A DNA stretch of 64,000 nucleotides. Origin: Benincasa hispida (Eukaryota > Streptophyta > Magnoliopsida > Cucurbitales > Cucurbitaceae). Shown here piece by piece: positions 34,084-45,950 of this stretch (positions within the stretch are counted from its first letter, which is position 1; the number at the start of each line of letters is the position of its first letter). Both the position numbers and the translations under genes were made by a program. The notes below the pieces were generated by a model. The model saw nothing but the letters and a program-made list of their open reading frames with translations. It was not told where the DNA came from and ran no database searches. Where the stretch lies: NCBI RefSeq assembly GCF_009727055.1, contig NC_052352.1:27497418-27561417 (forward strand), given 5' to 3'.

Positions 34084-34775
34084 TGTCCTAAGACACCTCA
34101 AGAGGTTAAAGATATGAGACGGATCCTCTATGCATCGATTTTTGGTTGCCTAATGTATGCAATCTTATGTACAAGACCTGACATTTTCTGTGTAGTGGGG
34201 ATAGTCAGTAAATATTAGTCTAATCTAGGATTAGATCATTAGACAACGGTTAAAACCATCCTCAAGTATCTTTGGAGAATGAGAGACTACATACTTATGT
34301 ATGAGTCTAAGGATTTGATCCTTACAAGATACACTAACTCTGATTTCCAAATTGATAGGGATTCTAGGAAATCCACTTCAAGATATGTGTTCACTCTTAA
34401 AGAAGGAGCCATGGTCTGGAGTAGCATAAACTAAGGTTGCATAGCTGACTCTACTATGGAGGTAGAGTATGTAGCGACTTATGATTCCAAGGAGGTTGTA
34501 TGGCTTAGGAAGTTTTTGACTAATCTAGAAGTTTTTCTAGACATGTCAAAGTCCATCACACTCTATTGTGATAATAATGGTGTTATGGTTGATTCCAGAG
34601 AGTCTAGGAGCAACAAGCGAGGAAAACACATAAAGTGCAAATATCATCTTATACGAGAGATTGTGCATTGAGAGGACGTGATAACCACGATGATCTCTTC
34701 AAAACACAATGTTGCTAATCCATTTACAAAGACTCTCACAACTAAAGTGTTTGAGGGTCACTTGGAGAGTCCGGG
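34084..34775 (+). pseudogene. Copia RT end and RNase H, interrupted by Tekay insertion
   Basis: Readable pieces are MRRILYASIFGCLMYAILCT, YTNSDFQIDRDSRKSTSRYV (first catalytic Asp), EVEYVATYDSKEVVWLRKFL (Glu region) and ITLYCDNNGVMVDSRE (Asp), each broken by stops at 34216, 34239, 34432 and 34669. The tail KVFEGHLESPG runs into the insertion at 34776 and continues LDGMY at 42556. Confidence 0.87.
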
Positions 34776-35492
34776 TGTCACACCACTCCCCAAATCACCC
34801 TCTGAGCCTGAGAAAGGGCGTGACTGCAGCAGTTATCAATCCTTTCGCTGATAGTTACTGCCTAATAACTCTTGCGGAATAACTCTAATACCAAGATATA
34901 ACACATATACAGCGAAATGTCTTTAGGCCAAAAATTTAATAATTCAGAAACATAACATGTTTAGAGTCATTACAATACTAGATTCACAAGTTCCAAAGCC
35001 CAAAATCCTAGTCTTTATATGAACAATTATAACATGTATACAATATTTACAGTAACCACATAACAGACAGGTTACAATATCTTTATCCTTTAGTGGCAGA
35101 GCAGACGTAGAGCTATCTTCTAAGGATTTGACCGCTACCTGGGTAAAGGAAAACATTTGAAAACGGGGTGAGCTTGCTAGCCCAGTGGGTGACTTAAGAA
35201 AGATAATTGATTCTCATGCAAAAGTCTCAATAAAGAGTTTAAACTGAAATATAAACTTCTACAGTACCTTATACTGCAGTATAAACATTTTTCAAGCATA
35301 AAACATATAAAGTTATTTAAATCATGAAATAGTAAAGCCGTTTCTCAATTGCGAATAACCCTGTTGTGGTTAAAAATAATCCTAACACCAACTACTAGTC
35401 AAGAGAGAACCCTTTTGCTAAATCTCTGACTCTATCTACCTATGTGCACGTGGCCATACTAAGTACCGTCATACCTTAGGTACTTCTGCTCA

Positions 35493-35672
35493 GATACCTT
35501 TTCAAATGTCCTTTAGTATCGAGCTGCTAGGATACCTTCTCAAATATCCTTCGGTATCAAGTTGGTTTGGTACCTTCTCAAACGTCCTTCAGTACTAAGT
35601 TGGTTAGATACCTTCTCAAATGTCCTTCGGTATCTAGTTGGGCGGATACCTTCTCAAATGACCTTCGGTATC
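35493..35672. repeat. 38-bp tandem repeat, five units
   Basis: Units start at 35493, 35531, 35569, 35607 and 35645 (last one partial), each of the form GATACCTTCTCAAATGTCCT followed by TCGGTATC and a variable GAGCTGCTAG/AAGTTGGTT tail. The period is exactly 38 bp. Each unit holds an inverted pair GATACC/GGTATC. Confidence 0.92.
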
Positions 35673-36476
35673 GCATTTTAAGTAAAACTAGTCATAAATG
35701 ACTTTCTCTTTAAAGCATGTAAAGTATAACACATATAAAAGCATGGCTTTAAAGATATTAATGCATGTTGGGTATATTTAACACATATAAATAGCTTTTC
35801 AACAAACTTCCCACACATGCATGCATTTAAAACATAACTCATGGTTTGCTTGGAAATCACTTTGTAAAACTAGCTGGCAAGAGAATAATCTTCTTTAAAA
35901 TATTGTAAATATTTTGTCAAATGTTTTAGTCACTCACCTCGATCGCTTAGGAACTTTTCACTCTAGAATTTCCTTGTTTACCTCGAGCTCCCTTTTTCAC
36001 TCCTAGAATCCAGATTCGATTTACAACTCAGATTACTCATAGTTCTAAGCCTTATTTCAAGATACTTCCTTCTACAAATATATTCTAAAATGTCTCAAGA
36101 AGCTTAGCCTAAAATCTGAGCTCATAATTCTTCGTGGTTTGGCCGACATCTCAAAATCTTCAAGACTGGCCCAAGCTTACTCGACAGCCTGACCCTTCTA
36201 TCTTCTTCTCAGTTTCTAGCTTAATCCTTTAAAGCTTTTTCTTTGGAAGCCCTACCTTGGCTTTCCGGTGGCTGTGGAATCACTCCAAATGCACGAGTAT
36301 ATTGGGAGAACTCCTCGTCCTAAGTTGATGTTGTTTCCCAAACTTCACTATCCACTGCGTCTCCCTTGGAGCTTTATGATCAACGCATGGATTTTGCTCT
36401 CAACGCAATGTTTACTCATCTCTCCCACTCTTTTTTAATGTCTTTTTGAATTGTGGTCTAGAAAAGAAATCCTTGG

Positions 36477-36490
36477 CCCTATTTATAGGC
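36477..36490 (-). promoter_or_regulatory. TATA box of chromovirus LTR
   Basis: Minus strand GCCTATAAATAGGG, about 1.03 kb from the LTR start. Confidence 0.68.
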
Positions 36491-37519
36491 GTCCAAACAC
36501 TCTCCAAGGTTGACACCTCCTACTTGGCTGCATGTCCAAGTGTTTCTTCTTCACGCATGGGCTTCAATTTGCATGCCCTCTTATGCAACCACCTCATTTG
36601 CTTAAGGCTTAAGGTTTCCTCCCAAGAAGACACCTGTTTGATGACGTCCTCTATGTGAGCTCATCTTTCATATGCATCCACAATCCTTGGATGTTCAACG
36701 CATAGTGCCATCAATGCATAGTAGGCCTTTGTTCCACTTGGTTTTCCACTCGCTACCATCGCAACCCAACATAGCCATCGCAAGAGCCAACCACCACCAA
36801 TGCATAGGATGGTCGCTCGTCCTCGACGCATCGCTCACTCAGCATCACCACAAGGCTCATTTGGCATCTACGCATGGCACTTGGCATAGGCGCTGGTCAC
36901 CGACGCATGGGTGTGTGGCATAGGCACTGGGCATCGCTCGTAGGGCTCGCTCAGCCGCATGGGCACTTGGCAGGGCGCTCGATGCATAGGTTGGGCACTT
37001 TTGCAGAGATGCTCGATGCATGGGCTTGGTTGGGACGTATGTGGGATTCAGCGGCAGCTGGATCGTACTTACAGACGCTCCTTGCGCTTCGGCAGGGGTT
37101 GCTCCGTGTGCATGCCATCTATGGGCGGGCGCTTTGGCAGAGGCACTCGATGCATGGGCGCTTGGCAAAGCATTATGCATCGACGCATGCCACCCTTCCA
37201 ACGCATGCCCTTCCCCCGTCCTCGCCTACCCTTGTGCCATCCAACCTTCCAATGCATCACTTCAACTTTCCTTCCTTCAGCCGCATACCACCACCAACGC
37301 ATCCATCACAACCCTTCCAACGCATCTATCACATAGTTTTATACTTAGTCAAATTTTCCAAGTTTTTCCCCAAAAGTCAAGCTTCCAAATTTCCTCTTTT
37401 CTTCTAATTTTCCACCCCTTTCTCTACCATTACACACTGGTGTCCACATCAACCTACTCACCACACTAGTCTCAGTAGAGAACATACTCAAGTAGAGAAT
37501 TTAGGATTCGGGGTTCACA

Positions 37520-37536
37520 TTTACCTCCCCCTTATG
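37520..37536 (-). other. Chromovirus polypurine tract
   Basis: Minus strand CATAAGGGGGAGGTAA immediately before the LTR start TGTGAACCCC. Confidence 0.8.
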
Positions 37537-37582
37537 AAAATTTCGTCCTCGAAATTTTACTACAAGTTCGTCAATTAAACAA

Positions 37583-38433
37583 CTATGGATACTTGTTTCT
37601 GATTTGCTCTTCGGCTTCCCATGTTACTTCTTCCGTGCTATGGTTCCGCCACGGTACCTTTACCAATGGAATTGTCTTATTCCTTAAGACCTGTTCCTTT
37701 CGGTCAAGAATCTCTACTAGTTCATCTTCGTAAGAAAATTTTTCTCTCAACTGTACTGATTGCTCGGGAAACACATGGGTAGGATCTGGCACATACTTTC
37801 TAAGCATTGCCACATGAAACACATCATGAATACGAATAACTCTGGAGGTAAATCCAATCTATATGCCATTGGGCCAACTCTTTCTATTATCTCGTAAGGT
37901 CCAATATATCTCGGGCTTAATTTCCCTTTCCTACTGAACCTGAGTATTCCTTTCCATGGAGATAACTTAAGAAATACTTTATCACCAACTTCAAACTCAA
38001 ATTCTCTTCTCCGCTTATCGGCATAACTCTTTTTCCTGTCTCGAGCTGTCTTAAGATTATCTCTTATAATCTTAACACTGTTCGATGTCTGTTGCACAAG
38101 TTCTGGACCTAGTAATTTTCTTTCACCGACTTCATCCCAACATATCGAAGTTCTACATGGTCTTTCGTATAGTGCTTCATATGGTTCCATTTCGATACTC
38201 AAATGGTAACTGTTGTTATACGCAAATTCGATTAACGACAAATGCGTATCCCAACTACCTTTGAATTGTTATATACATGCTCTCAACATGTCCTCTAAGG
38301 TCTAGATTGTCCGTTCAGACTGACCATCCGTCTGTGGATGAAAAGCGGTACTGAAATATAACTTGGTTCCCATAGCTTTCTGCAAACTAGGCCAAAACTT
38401 CTAATGTAAATCTGGAGTCTCGATCTGATACAA
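37583..38433 (-). pseudogene. Integrase C-terminal half with chromodomain
   Basis: In element order: HLSLIEFAYNNSYHLSI end of the core (38241 downward), the GPY/F region LSPRYIGPYEIIERVGPMAY, a frameshift near 37820, then FHVAMLRKYVPDPTHV and a chromodomain-like segment with VPWRNHSTEEVTWEAEEQIR ending at TAA 37583. Chromodomains of this class tether integration to marked heterochromatin, which suits the surroundings. The region 38242-38433, with the second catalytic Asp and the Glu, is scattered over frames. Confidence 0.85.
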
Positions 38434-38950
38434 TTAAACTGGAGATCCAAACTGACTCACAACTTGATCAACATACAGCTTAGCTGATTGGTCTAAGGTA
38501 AAAGTAACTTTAACAAGTAAAAACTTATCTTTTTTTGTCAATCTATCCACGATTACCCATATACCATCATAGCTTGCTGGTGTCCTAGGTAATCCAAATA
38601 GGAAATCCATCGTAATATGCTCCCATTTCCACTCTGGTACTGGGAGTGGATTAAGTAATCCTGCTCGTCTCTGTCTTTCCGGCTTAACTTGTTGACATAT
38701 TAGACACCTGTCAACATACTCTGCTATTTCTCTTTTCATACCAGGCCACCAGTACGATCTCTTTAATGTTCTGTACATCTTCGTTATTCCTGGATGCATA
38801 GCATAAGCCGAACTATGTACCTCTTCTAGAATAGCTTGTTTAAATGCTAAGTTATTAGGTACGCATACCCTATTCTCTTTTAATAGCACTTTGTCTGCTC
38901 TTAATTGGTAGTACGTCCTCAATCCTTTACCTACTTCTTCAGCTAACTTT
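38434..38950 (-). pseudogene. Integrase N-terminal zinc finger and first part of core
   Basis: HSSAYAMHPGITKMYRTLKR and YVDRCLICQQVKPERQ make the HHCC zinc finger; WEHITMDFLFGLPRTP carries the first catalytic Asp; GIWVIVDRLTKKDKF follows. A TAG after QFGSPV ends the frame just before the second Asp. Confidence 0.87.
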
Positions 38951-39700
38951 TGAAGATCAGAATCCTTTAACTATTCACGTAGAATATCTTCTATGAGAGT
39001 AGGACGCACTTGAAATGAAGCTAGTAAACCTCCTGTTTGACCAACTGATAATGTTGCCCTAGCATTATACAACTCATGAATCAGTGTACCCTTAACTGAA
39101 TTGATACTAGTTCTAGCTGATCTGGTTTTTCGACTTAGAGTATCAACTACCACATTTGCTTTACCTGGGTGATAATCAATTGTACTGTCATAATCTTTGA
39201 TCAGCTTGATCCATCTTCTCTGTCTCAAGTTTAATTCCTTCTGATCAAAGATATACTTCAGACTCTTATGATCTGTGAATATATGACAACGCTCACCAAA
39301 CAGGTAATGTCTCCAACACTTTAGAGCTAACACAACTGCTACTAACTCCAAATCGTGCGTAGGGTAGTTACATTCATGCTTCTTTAACTGTCGAGAAGCA
39401 TAAGCTACTACCTTTCCCTCCTGTATCAGCACACATCCTAACCCTTGTCGGGATGCATCACAGTAGACCTCAAACTCTTTACCTGGTGTATGTAAAGTTA
39501 ATACTAGTGCTGACACTAACCTCTGTTTCAACACCTGAAAACTGCACTCGTATTCTATGACCACTCAAACTTTGCATCTTTTCTGGTCAGGTTTGTAAAC
39601 GGTAGAGCTATCTTAGAAAAGCCCTCCACGAATCTCTGGTAGTAACCTGCTAAACCCAGAAAACTGCATACTTCTGTTACATTTAGGGGTCATTCCCAGT
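38951..39700 (-). pseudogene. RT thumb and RNase H of the chromovirus
   Basis: [16 protein letters not shown] has the first catalytic Asp, [20 protein letters not shown] the Glu and [20 protein letters not shown] the next Asp. The final motif [11 protein letters not shown] keeps its Asp, unlike the Athila copy at 281-1006. Stops separate it from RT (39570-39833), where LGLAGYYQRFVEGFSKIALP is readable. A stop at 38970 precedes integrase. Confidence 0.86.
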
Positions 39701-40470
39701 TGACTAGTGCTTCTATCTTTTGGGTATCTACGCTAACTTCGTTAGTTGAAACTATATGCCCAAGGAATACGACTTGGTTTAGCCAAAAATCACATTTACT
39801 AAATTTGGCATATAACTTCTTTTCCCTTAACATCTACAACACCATCCTCAGATGTTCTTTGTGCTTTTCTACACTACTAGAATATACTAGTATATCGTCT
39901 ATGAAAACTATCACAAACTGATCCAGATACAGATGAAATATCCTATTCATCAAGTCCATAAATACCGCAGGAGCATTTGTAAATCCAAACGGCATTACTA
40001 GGAACTCATAATGTCCATACCTAGTTCTGAATGCAGTCTTTGGAACATCTATGTCCTTCACCTTCAAGTAGTGATAACTTGATCTCCAATCTATCTTAGA
40101 GAACACTGTGGCTCCCTTTAACTGATCGAAGAGATCATCTATACGAAGAAATGGGTACTTATCCTTAATGGTCACCTTATTCAACTGTCTATAGTCTATA
40201 CATAATCTAAAAGTACCATATTTCTTCTTAACAAACAAGACTAGCGCTCCCCAAGGCGACACACTGGGTCTAATGTACCCCTTATCTATAAGTTCCTCTA
40301 ACTGAACTTTTAACTCCTTCAATTCTGTTGGTGCCATCTTATATGGTGCCTGGGATATAGGTGTTGTACCTGGGACTAACTCAATAGTAAACTCTATTTC
40401 CCTGTCAGGTGGTAAGCCTGGTAACTCTTCAAGGAACACATCTAAGAATTTTTGTACCACATGTACATCC
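39701..40470 (-). pseudogene. Reverse transcriptase of the chromovirus
   Basis: It reads [20 protein letters not shown], then [55 protein letters not shown] and [18 protein letters not shown] with catalytic FIDD. Substitutions are visible ([14 protein letters not shown] for the usual DLRSGYHQL). Open from 40913 down to the TAG at 39834, so protease end and RT share one frame of 359 codons; only its 3' tail is broken. Confidence 0.9.
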
Positions 40471-41150
40471 TTAGGTCTCAGTTTCTTATCCGTTGAAACT
40501 GACACATAGGCTAAATAGGCTTCACATCCCTTACTCAGAAGCTTCCTATCCTTCATTGCTGATATTCGACTTCCTAGAAGTATTCTTTTACTTCCTACCA
40601 AGATTATCTCTTTTTCACCTGGTTTCCTAAACACTATTTCTCTCTTAAAATAATCCAAAGTGGCATAGTGTTTACTTAGGAAATCCATACCTAAGATAAC
40701 ATCAAACTCTAGTAATTCTAATGGAATCAAGTCAACCCATAAACTCCGATTTCTAAGAACTACTTCACAATTCCTGTAATACTCATGAACAACTAGAGTA
40801 TCTACTACAGACGTAGAGATAAACAAATCCTCATTCATACGCTCAGGCACTCTATCTATATGCAAACATGCTAGATATGAATGAGTGCATAGCACCAGGA
40901 TCAAATACCGCATAAGCGGACTGTTTACATAAAGTTATCGTACTAGTTACAACATCTGGAGCCTCTTTCGCTTCCTGGTGTGTCATAGCGTAATACCTAG
41001 CTGCTACTGTTTTTGTTGTTGCGGTTGGGGTCGTCTAGCTACCTCTTTCTGCTTAGTTGCACTAGATCCCTCACCTCTAGCTTTGATCGCTCTAGGTTGA
41101 TCTATAATCTGGGTAACTCCTCGTTGCTCACTCTGTGCTCCATGACCTAG
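40471..41150 (-). pseudogene. Aspartic protease and linker
   Basis: [17 protein letters not shown] (minus strand near 40880-40930) carries the single catalytic Asp of a retropepsin. A frameshift right after it leads to [20 protein letters not shown] and [20 protein letters not shown], the ILGMDFL motif that closes this protease in Ty3 elements. A stop near 40935 separates it from gag. The linker upstream is Gln-rich. Confidence 0.82.
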
Positions 41151-42210
41151 CTAAGGACAATCTCTCTTGAAATGCCCTGCTTGTCTGCACTGAAAGCATA
41201 CATTCCTATTTCCATAACATACTTCTATATGAGGCCTACCACAGTTTACACAAAGTGGTCTTCTTCCTGTACTAGCTACCAACTTGCTAGCACGACCCGA
41301 TATTGATCTACCACTCGGTCCAGCTACAGGTCTTGACCTCTTTCGACTCAAACCCTGTTGGCTCGTGCCTCCAAAACTTCTCATACCCAACAATCTAGAG
41401 AACGGGGGTCTAAAACTCTTACCTCTCATTTCTCCAGGCGTCCTAAATTGTCCTGCATTTGGCTGGATTATATCTTCCCTCGCTACACTCCACTCAACTC
41501 TGATAACGGTCTCCACTAACTAAGTGAAATTCACCCAATTAAATGTAGAGGTAACGGGTGTATGTATCTTTCTTCTTAGGCCATTCTCAAACCTTCTACA
41601 CCTCTCTTTCTCTTCCGCAATGATCGAAAGGGCATACTGAGATAACTCAGTAAATCTTTGCTCATACTCAGCAACCGTCATCACTCCCTGAGTTAGCCTA
41701 AGGAACTCCTCCCTCTTTGCTTCTTTAAAAGCACTAGGGTAGTATTTATCCTCAAATACTTGTCCAAACTCAGGCCAAGTCATAGTATCCGAACTACTCC
41801 TTCTGGCCTCTATCACTCTCCACCACTTCTCGGCCCCTTTCTGCAGCAAGAATGCCGCTAACTCAACCTTACGGTCCTCAGGGCACCTCATAACCTTAAA
41901 ACATTTCTCAATCAAGCCCAACCAGACCTTAGCATCTATTGGATCTATGGCTCCATCGAATGTTGTGGCACCTAAAGCTTTCAGACTCTCGACGCCGAAT
42001 TTCTTCTCTGGATCGGTTTGAATCGACCCTACACTTGCCGCCAATCTCTGGGTGATTCTATCAAACACTCGGTCCTCTATCTGAGGATTTACATCTACCC
42101 GTGGGGTACTCGACTCATTTACAGAAGTCGCTTCCTGCTCTATTGAGTCTCTAACTCTTTTCCCCTTCGGATCTGGGTCCCGTCTAGCTTCAGAACCTCC
42201 GCTGGTAGGG
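41151..42210 (-). pseudogene. Chromovirus gag with CCHC knuckle
   Basis: The capsid part reads VWLGLIEKCFKVMRCPEDRK, FLLQKGAEKWWRVIE and EAKREEFLRLTQGVMTVAEY. A TAG at 41520 interrupts it, then a basic linker leads to the zinc knuckle CFQCRQAGHFKRDC (a CX2CX4HX4C motif) near 41160. Upstream of the Met at 42068 the frame stays open to 42210, where it runs directly into the LTR fragment; the true start, leader and PBS are deleted. Confidence 0.87.
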
Positions 42211-42550
42211 TCAACATGCCACCCTTCGAACGCATGCCTTGCCCGCGTCCTTGCCTACCCTTGTGCTATCCAACCTTCCAATGCATCACTTCAACTTTCC
42301 TTCCTTCAACCACATACCACCACCAACGCATCCATCACAACCCTTCCAACGCATCTATCACATAGTTTTATACTTAGTCAAATTTTACAAGTTTTTTTTC
42401 CCAAAAGTCAAGCTTCCAAATTTCCTCTTTTCTTCTAATTTTCCACCCTTTTTTCTACCATTACACACTAATGTCCACATCAACCTACTCACCACACTAG
42501 TCTCAGTAGGGAACATACTCAAGTAGAGAATTTAGGATTCAGGGTTCACA
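42211..42550 (-). repeat. Chromovirus 5' LTR, only the outer 340 bp
   Basis: Matches 37187-37519 of the full LTR with few changes and ends GGGTTCACA at the TSD. The remaining 2.4 kb of this LTR, the PBS and the leader are missing, so gag sits next to U3. Confidence 0.88.
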
Positions 42551-42555
42551 CTGGG

Positions 42556-42703
42556 TCTAGACGGCATGTACTAACTAGTCTATGGCAAGTGGGAGGAATT
42601 ACTGGACGCATAGTGTATGCCCTAGTTTATTGTTTTATGTATTATACTTAGCTTCTGTACTTTGTGTTTTTACACCCCACAAGCTTTAGGAAAAGTGGAA
42701 TAT
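42556..42703 (+). pseudogene. Copia pol tail and PPT after the chromovirus
   Basis: LDGMY and stop TAA 42572-42574 complete the reading frame broken at 34775. AAAAGTGGAATAT (42691-42703) is the PPT. Confidence 0.83.
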
Positions 42704-45700
42704 TGTTGGGGTTCATGCCCTAAATCTCGCGGTCTTGTAGTTTGTAAACTTTATTTGTACAAACAAATTATTTATTTAATAAAGCAAGTGTTATTTTATT
42801 TGACATTTAGTTGAATTAACCCAAAACCAATAAACTAAGATCCAAGGTTATTTGATGTAGCTTAAATGTGTATGTAGTGACATAAAGGTGGCTCATGTTT
42901 AGTAATAACCTAAATGGATTGTAGTAGATATTAAGGTTATGTACCTTATCCTGGTGACACTATGGATACGACCCACTTTGTAATTGTTACAATAGTTGCA
43001 AAGTGTTATAAATGATATGATCTTGCTCATTCATGTGGAGACATGTGAGCAGGGGTATCCTAGACAAAGAGTTTGTATAAGATCGAACCACCAAATGTTG
43101 AGTCTCTCTTTATAACACCATTACTAGAAGAGACTTACATTTCACCAGAATGACCATAGGTGACTTGACCTTAATCTTGTGTGAGTTGTGAACTCTTGCA
43201 TATAAGGGTGGTCCTTTGACCTGCATGGGTAAGAGTGCCATATATGTCAACTCAATATGCCTACCATTTTGGAGATTCATCTGATTGAGGAGCTAAGAAC
43301 ACAACTACACAAGAAGGAATTCACTCATTCTCGTTGTTAGGGTAAGTAGAAAGATTGCTCCCTTAAAGATTGATTTCGAGTCTTGAACAATATGATGTCA
43401 TACCCTCTCCTGACTTGAGAAGGGTTAGTTATAGTTGGACTATGACTAATTGTTTAGAGGGATCAGTGGTATTAAGAAGTTAGATGTCACTACAGAGATA
43501 AAATGGTAATTTTGACCCAACTGTACTTACGAGGAATTTATGAAGGGTCAACAAGTTGTTGATTGGCTATCCAATAGATATAGTATCTATAGTGCGAAGA
43601 GTGCAGCTGTCTGTTTTTAGTGGAGTGATCAACAATTAACAAATGGATATTAATTTAATTAAAGAGTTTAATTAATTAATCTCGTACCATTTGAGCTTCA
43701 ATTTGTAAGTCCATAAGGTCCCCTTGTTAGCTTAATAAGGATTAATGGGAATCAAACTAATTTTGGATTAATTTGAATTTAATCTGTAAGTTATATTATA
43801 TGTGATATAATAAACTATAGGTTATTGATAGCTCTCAAAAAGAGCAATATTTCCTTACCTAATTTAGGGTTGTTAATGGATTTTATATGTTAATTGTCTT
43901 ATTTTGTGGGTATCGAGTAATCAAGAGGTAGAATTAGACATTTGATGAGAAACAAGGTTAATTTGAAGCAATTTTGAGGTGATTTGAGCATCCGGCTTCA
44001 AAATAGTAGAAATGACCAAAATGTCCCTGTTAGAGCGTTGCAACACTCGTCACATACATAGCCTCAATGCTGAAACAATGCTAAATGGAAAAAGCTGAGG
44101 ATGTAGGGCAGCGTCGCAATACTACCCTTAGTGTTGCAATGCTGCAATGATTAACACAATGTTGAAGTCCGCATCGCACGCCTGTCGCAAGTGAGCGTCG
44201 AAACCACCCTTGCAATGCATCCCTAATGCTTGAGGTCTGAATCAATAAGAGCGTTGCAATTCTCTTTCTAGCATTATAATATTGCGACGAATTCCTATAA
44301 AATTTCTCCTCGATTTTAGGTCAGAAGGGAGGCTGATTTCATGGAGGCCAAGGTAGAGCATCAATTTCCTTCTTTTCCCTTCAGATTTTAGCATCTTAGC
44401 TTAGGTTTTACATTTTATTTTGGGTTGTAAATGATGGATTGGACCTTTCCTCTTCTTCTTGTCTATGGGATGTTGAGGTAACTTCTATCTAATTTTTGGA
44501 GCAAGAATCCTATGTGTTTTTCTTGAGATTTATGTTCTTTTGGACTTAATGCATACTGAATTTATGTTTTCTTGAATCTTGTTTGATTTTGATATATATT
44601 TGTGTGTTGGATTGACGACCCTATCATGAATGTATGTCTTAGCTAGTTGATTTTGGGCTCGCGTGTTTCTCTAATGTTCGTCTATGCTTAAAATCACCCC
44701 GGTAGAAAATGGTTGAATGTGTATGCTATGATTTATAATCTAATCTTGGGTCTTAGGATGCATGCTTGATCTAGGTTCAAGGATAAATCAATTAATTGAG
44801 TTAAGGCTTTCCCATTAATTAACCGACACAATGGAATCCTAAAGCTTAATGAGCATGTGCTTAGTCTTAACTGATCACTATCGAACCCAATTAGGATTTA
44901 ATGCATGTAGTTTAACTAGGACGCTTTCTTGGTTCAGTCCTACTTAATTGTCCTCCTTTGTAGAGGCTAGCTTGGTCGTGTCAAGCAAGCGTTGTATATG
45001 CATAAATCGATTGCATGTCCAATTAATATATTTCAATGATTTAAATTACATAAGATCTCTCTTGCTCTCGAAACTAGATAATTCATATCCTTAGTTTACA
45101 CTTGTCCGCTTATATTTTAATTTCTTGCACGTTTATCTTTTTCACACCAAAATCCCCTATTTACCGCTCTAGTTAGGAAATTGGCTTAATGAAAAAAAAT
45201 CGTGCTTTCCTGCCGATCGACCCGTACTTACCACTATTGCTACATCTTTGTAGTGATAGGAGTAGTTCGATATTGTAAATTTCCTTTTAATCAGGTTTGA
45301 GGTTTATTAATGATGTAAGCCTTAGATCCATCGGTTATATATTATATGAGATATAATATATGGTTTAACTATATTAATGGTTAATATAATTAAATTAAAT
45401 TAAAAAATTTTGAAATTTAAAATTAATAACTTCTAGGGAGTTATTTTCACTTAATGGAGAGTTATCCCTCCAATTCTCTCATATGGTGCAATTTAGACAG
45501 AGAAAAGAGATACACTTCAACGTGATTTTCACGAAGAATCTCTCTGCATCATCTCCTTCCCTCTGTTAAATTCTCTCAAGAATTACTCTTTATCCCTTTC
45601 ACAAAATTAAACACAGAAGCCCACAAAACTCTCTACGATTCTCACCTTGAGAATAACAAAGTAACATTGTGGTGGTGTCGTCGTTGCCAAGTTTGTGATC

Positions 45701-45950
45701 TTGCTATGGTTTCGTGTTGTTGTGAATGGGAGAGGTTTTTTATCTCTTGCTGTGGAGAGGAAACATGAAGAAGTGTTTCTTCAAGGATATGTATTCCTAT
45801 TCCCTTTCCTCTCAATTTTTCTATAGAAAAAGCACGCTTAGGACTTATTGTTAATCCTGTATTTTCGTCTCTTTGTTTTATTGAGTTTTACAAACAAAAT
45901 TCGAGACACAAGGCATTCGTACCTTTCGCTTGGGGAATCTAATCCCTTCA
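42704..45950 (+). repeat. Copia 3' LTR, split by a Tat LTR
   Basis: TGTTGGGGTTCATGCCCTAA to TCTAATCCCTTCA. After removal of 43826-45338 about 1.73 kb remain, with the same phrase order as 12506-18099. Only 24 bp (45951-45974) separate it from the next copia LTR. Confidence 0.8.
43826..45333 (+). repeat. Tat family 4 solo LTR, TSD GTTAT
   Basis: GTTAT stands on both sides (43821-43825, 45334-45338). The left end TGATAGCTCTCAAAAAGAGC folds back on itself as in the other Tat LTR starts; the right end is TCG instead of CA, one transition away. Inside are AGCGTTGCAACACTC and related words (44033-44290) and GATCGACCCGTACTTACC (45218-45235), the family version of the shared TTCGACC box. No internal genes. 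Confidence 0.7.

Larger units (their letters stand above)
34776..37519 (-). repeat. Chromovirus 3' LTR, full length
   Basis: Plus-strand ends TGTCACACCACTCCCC and GGGGTTCACA; 2744 bp. TATA box CGCCTATAAATAGG on the minus strand at 36477-36490 splits it into about 1 kb U3 (36490-37519) and 1.7 kb R/U5. U3 is GC-rich with GATGCATGGGC words (36650-37340). R/U5 holds a 38-bp tandem repeat. ORFs of up to 177 codons at 36672-37469 are by-products of the GC-rich repeats. Confidence 0.87.
34776..42550 (-). mobile_element. Tekay/Del-type chromovirus (Ty3), nested in copia
   Basis: Flanking CCGGG (34771-34775) and CTGGG (42551-42555) form a TSD with one mismatch. On the minus strand the order is truncated 5' LTR (42211-42550), gag, protease, RT, RNase H, integrase with chromodomain, PPT, full 3' LTR (34776-37519). 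RT phrases such as [20 protein letters not shown] and the chromodomain place it with chromoviruses of the Tekay/Del group (family recall). Several stops and frameshifts make it dead. The 5' LTR is cut to about 340 bp. Confidence 0.88.
32609..45950 (+). mobile_element. Copia element, 5'-truncated, with two nested insertions
   Basis: Coding remnants of integrase, RT and RNase H (32609-34775) are cut by a Tekay chromovirus (34776-42550). The last pol codons resume at 42556 and end at TAA 42572-42574, followed by a PPT (42691-42703) and the 3' LTR (42704-45950), itself split by a Tat LTR (43826-45333). The tail reads KVFEGHLESPG before the insert and LDGMY after it, confirming one interrupted gene. 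The 5' half was lost at the junction with the inverted copia LTR. Confidence 0.85.

Noticed and set aside
35493..35672. CRISPR-like array
   Set aside because: Units are contiguous 38-bp repeats without unique spacers, inside a plant LTR.
36672..37469. Overlapping ORFs of 77-177 codons on both strands
   Set aside because: They lie in the GC-rich U3 of the chromovirus LTR, overlap in several frames and both strands, and consist of repeat words (Ala/His/Trp-rich). The same DNA recurs in the 5' LTR scrap at 42239-42526. No domain is recognisable.
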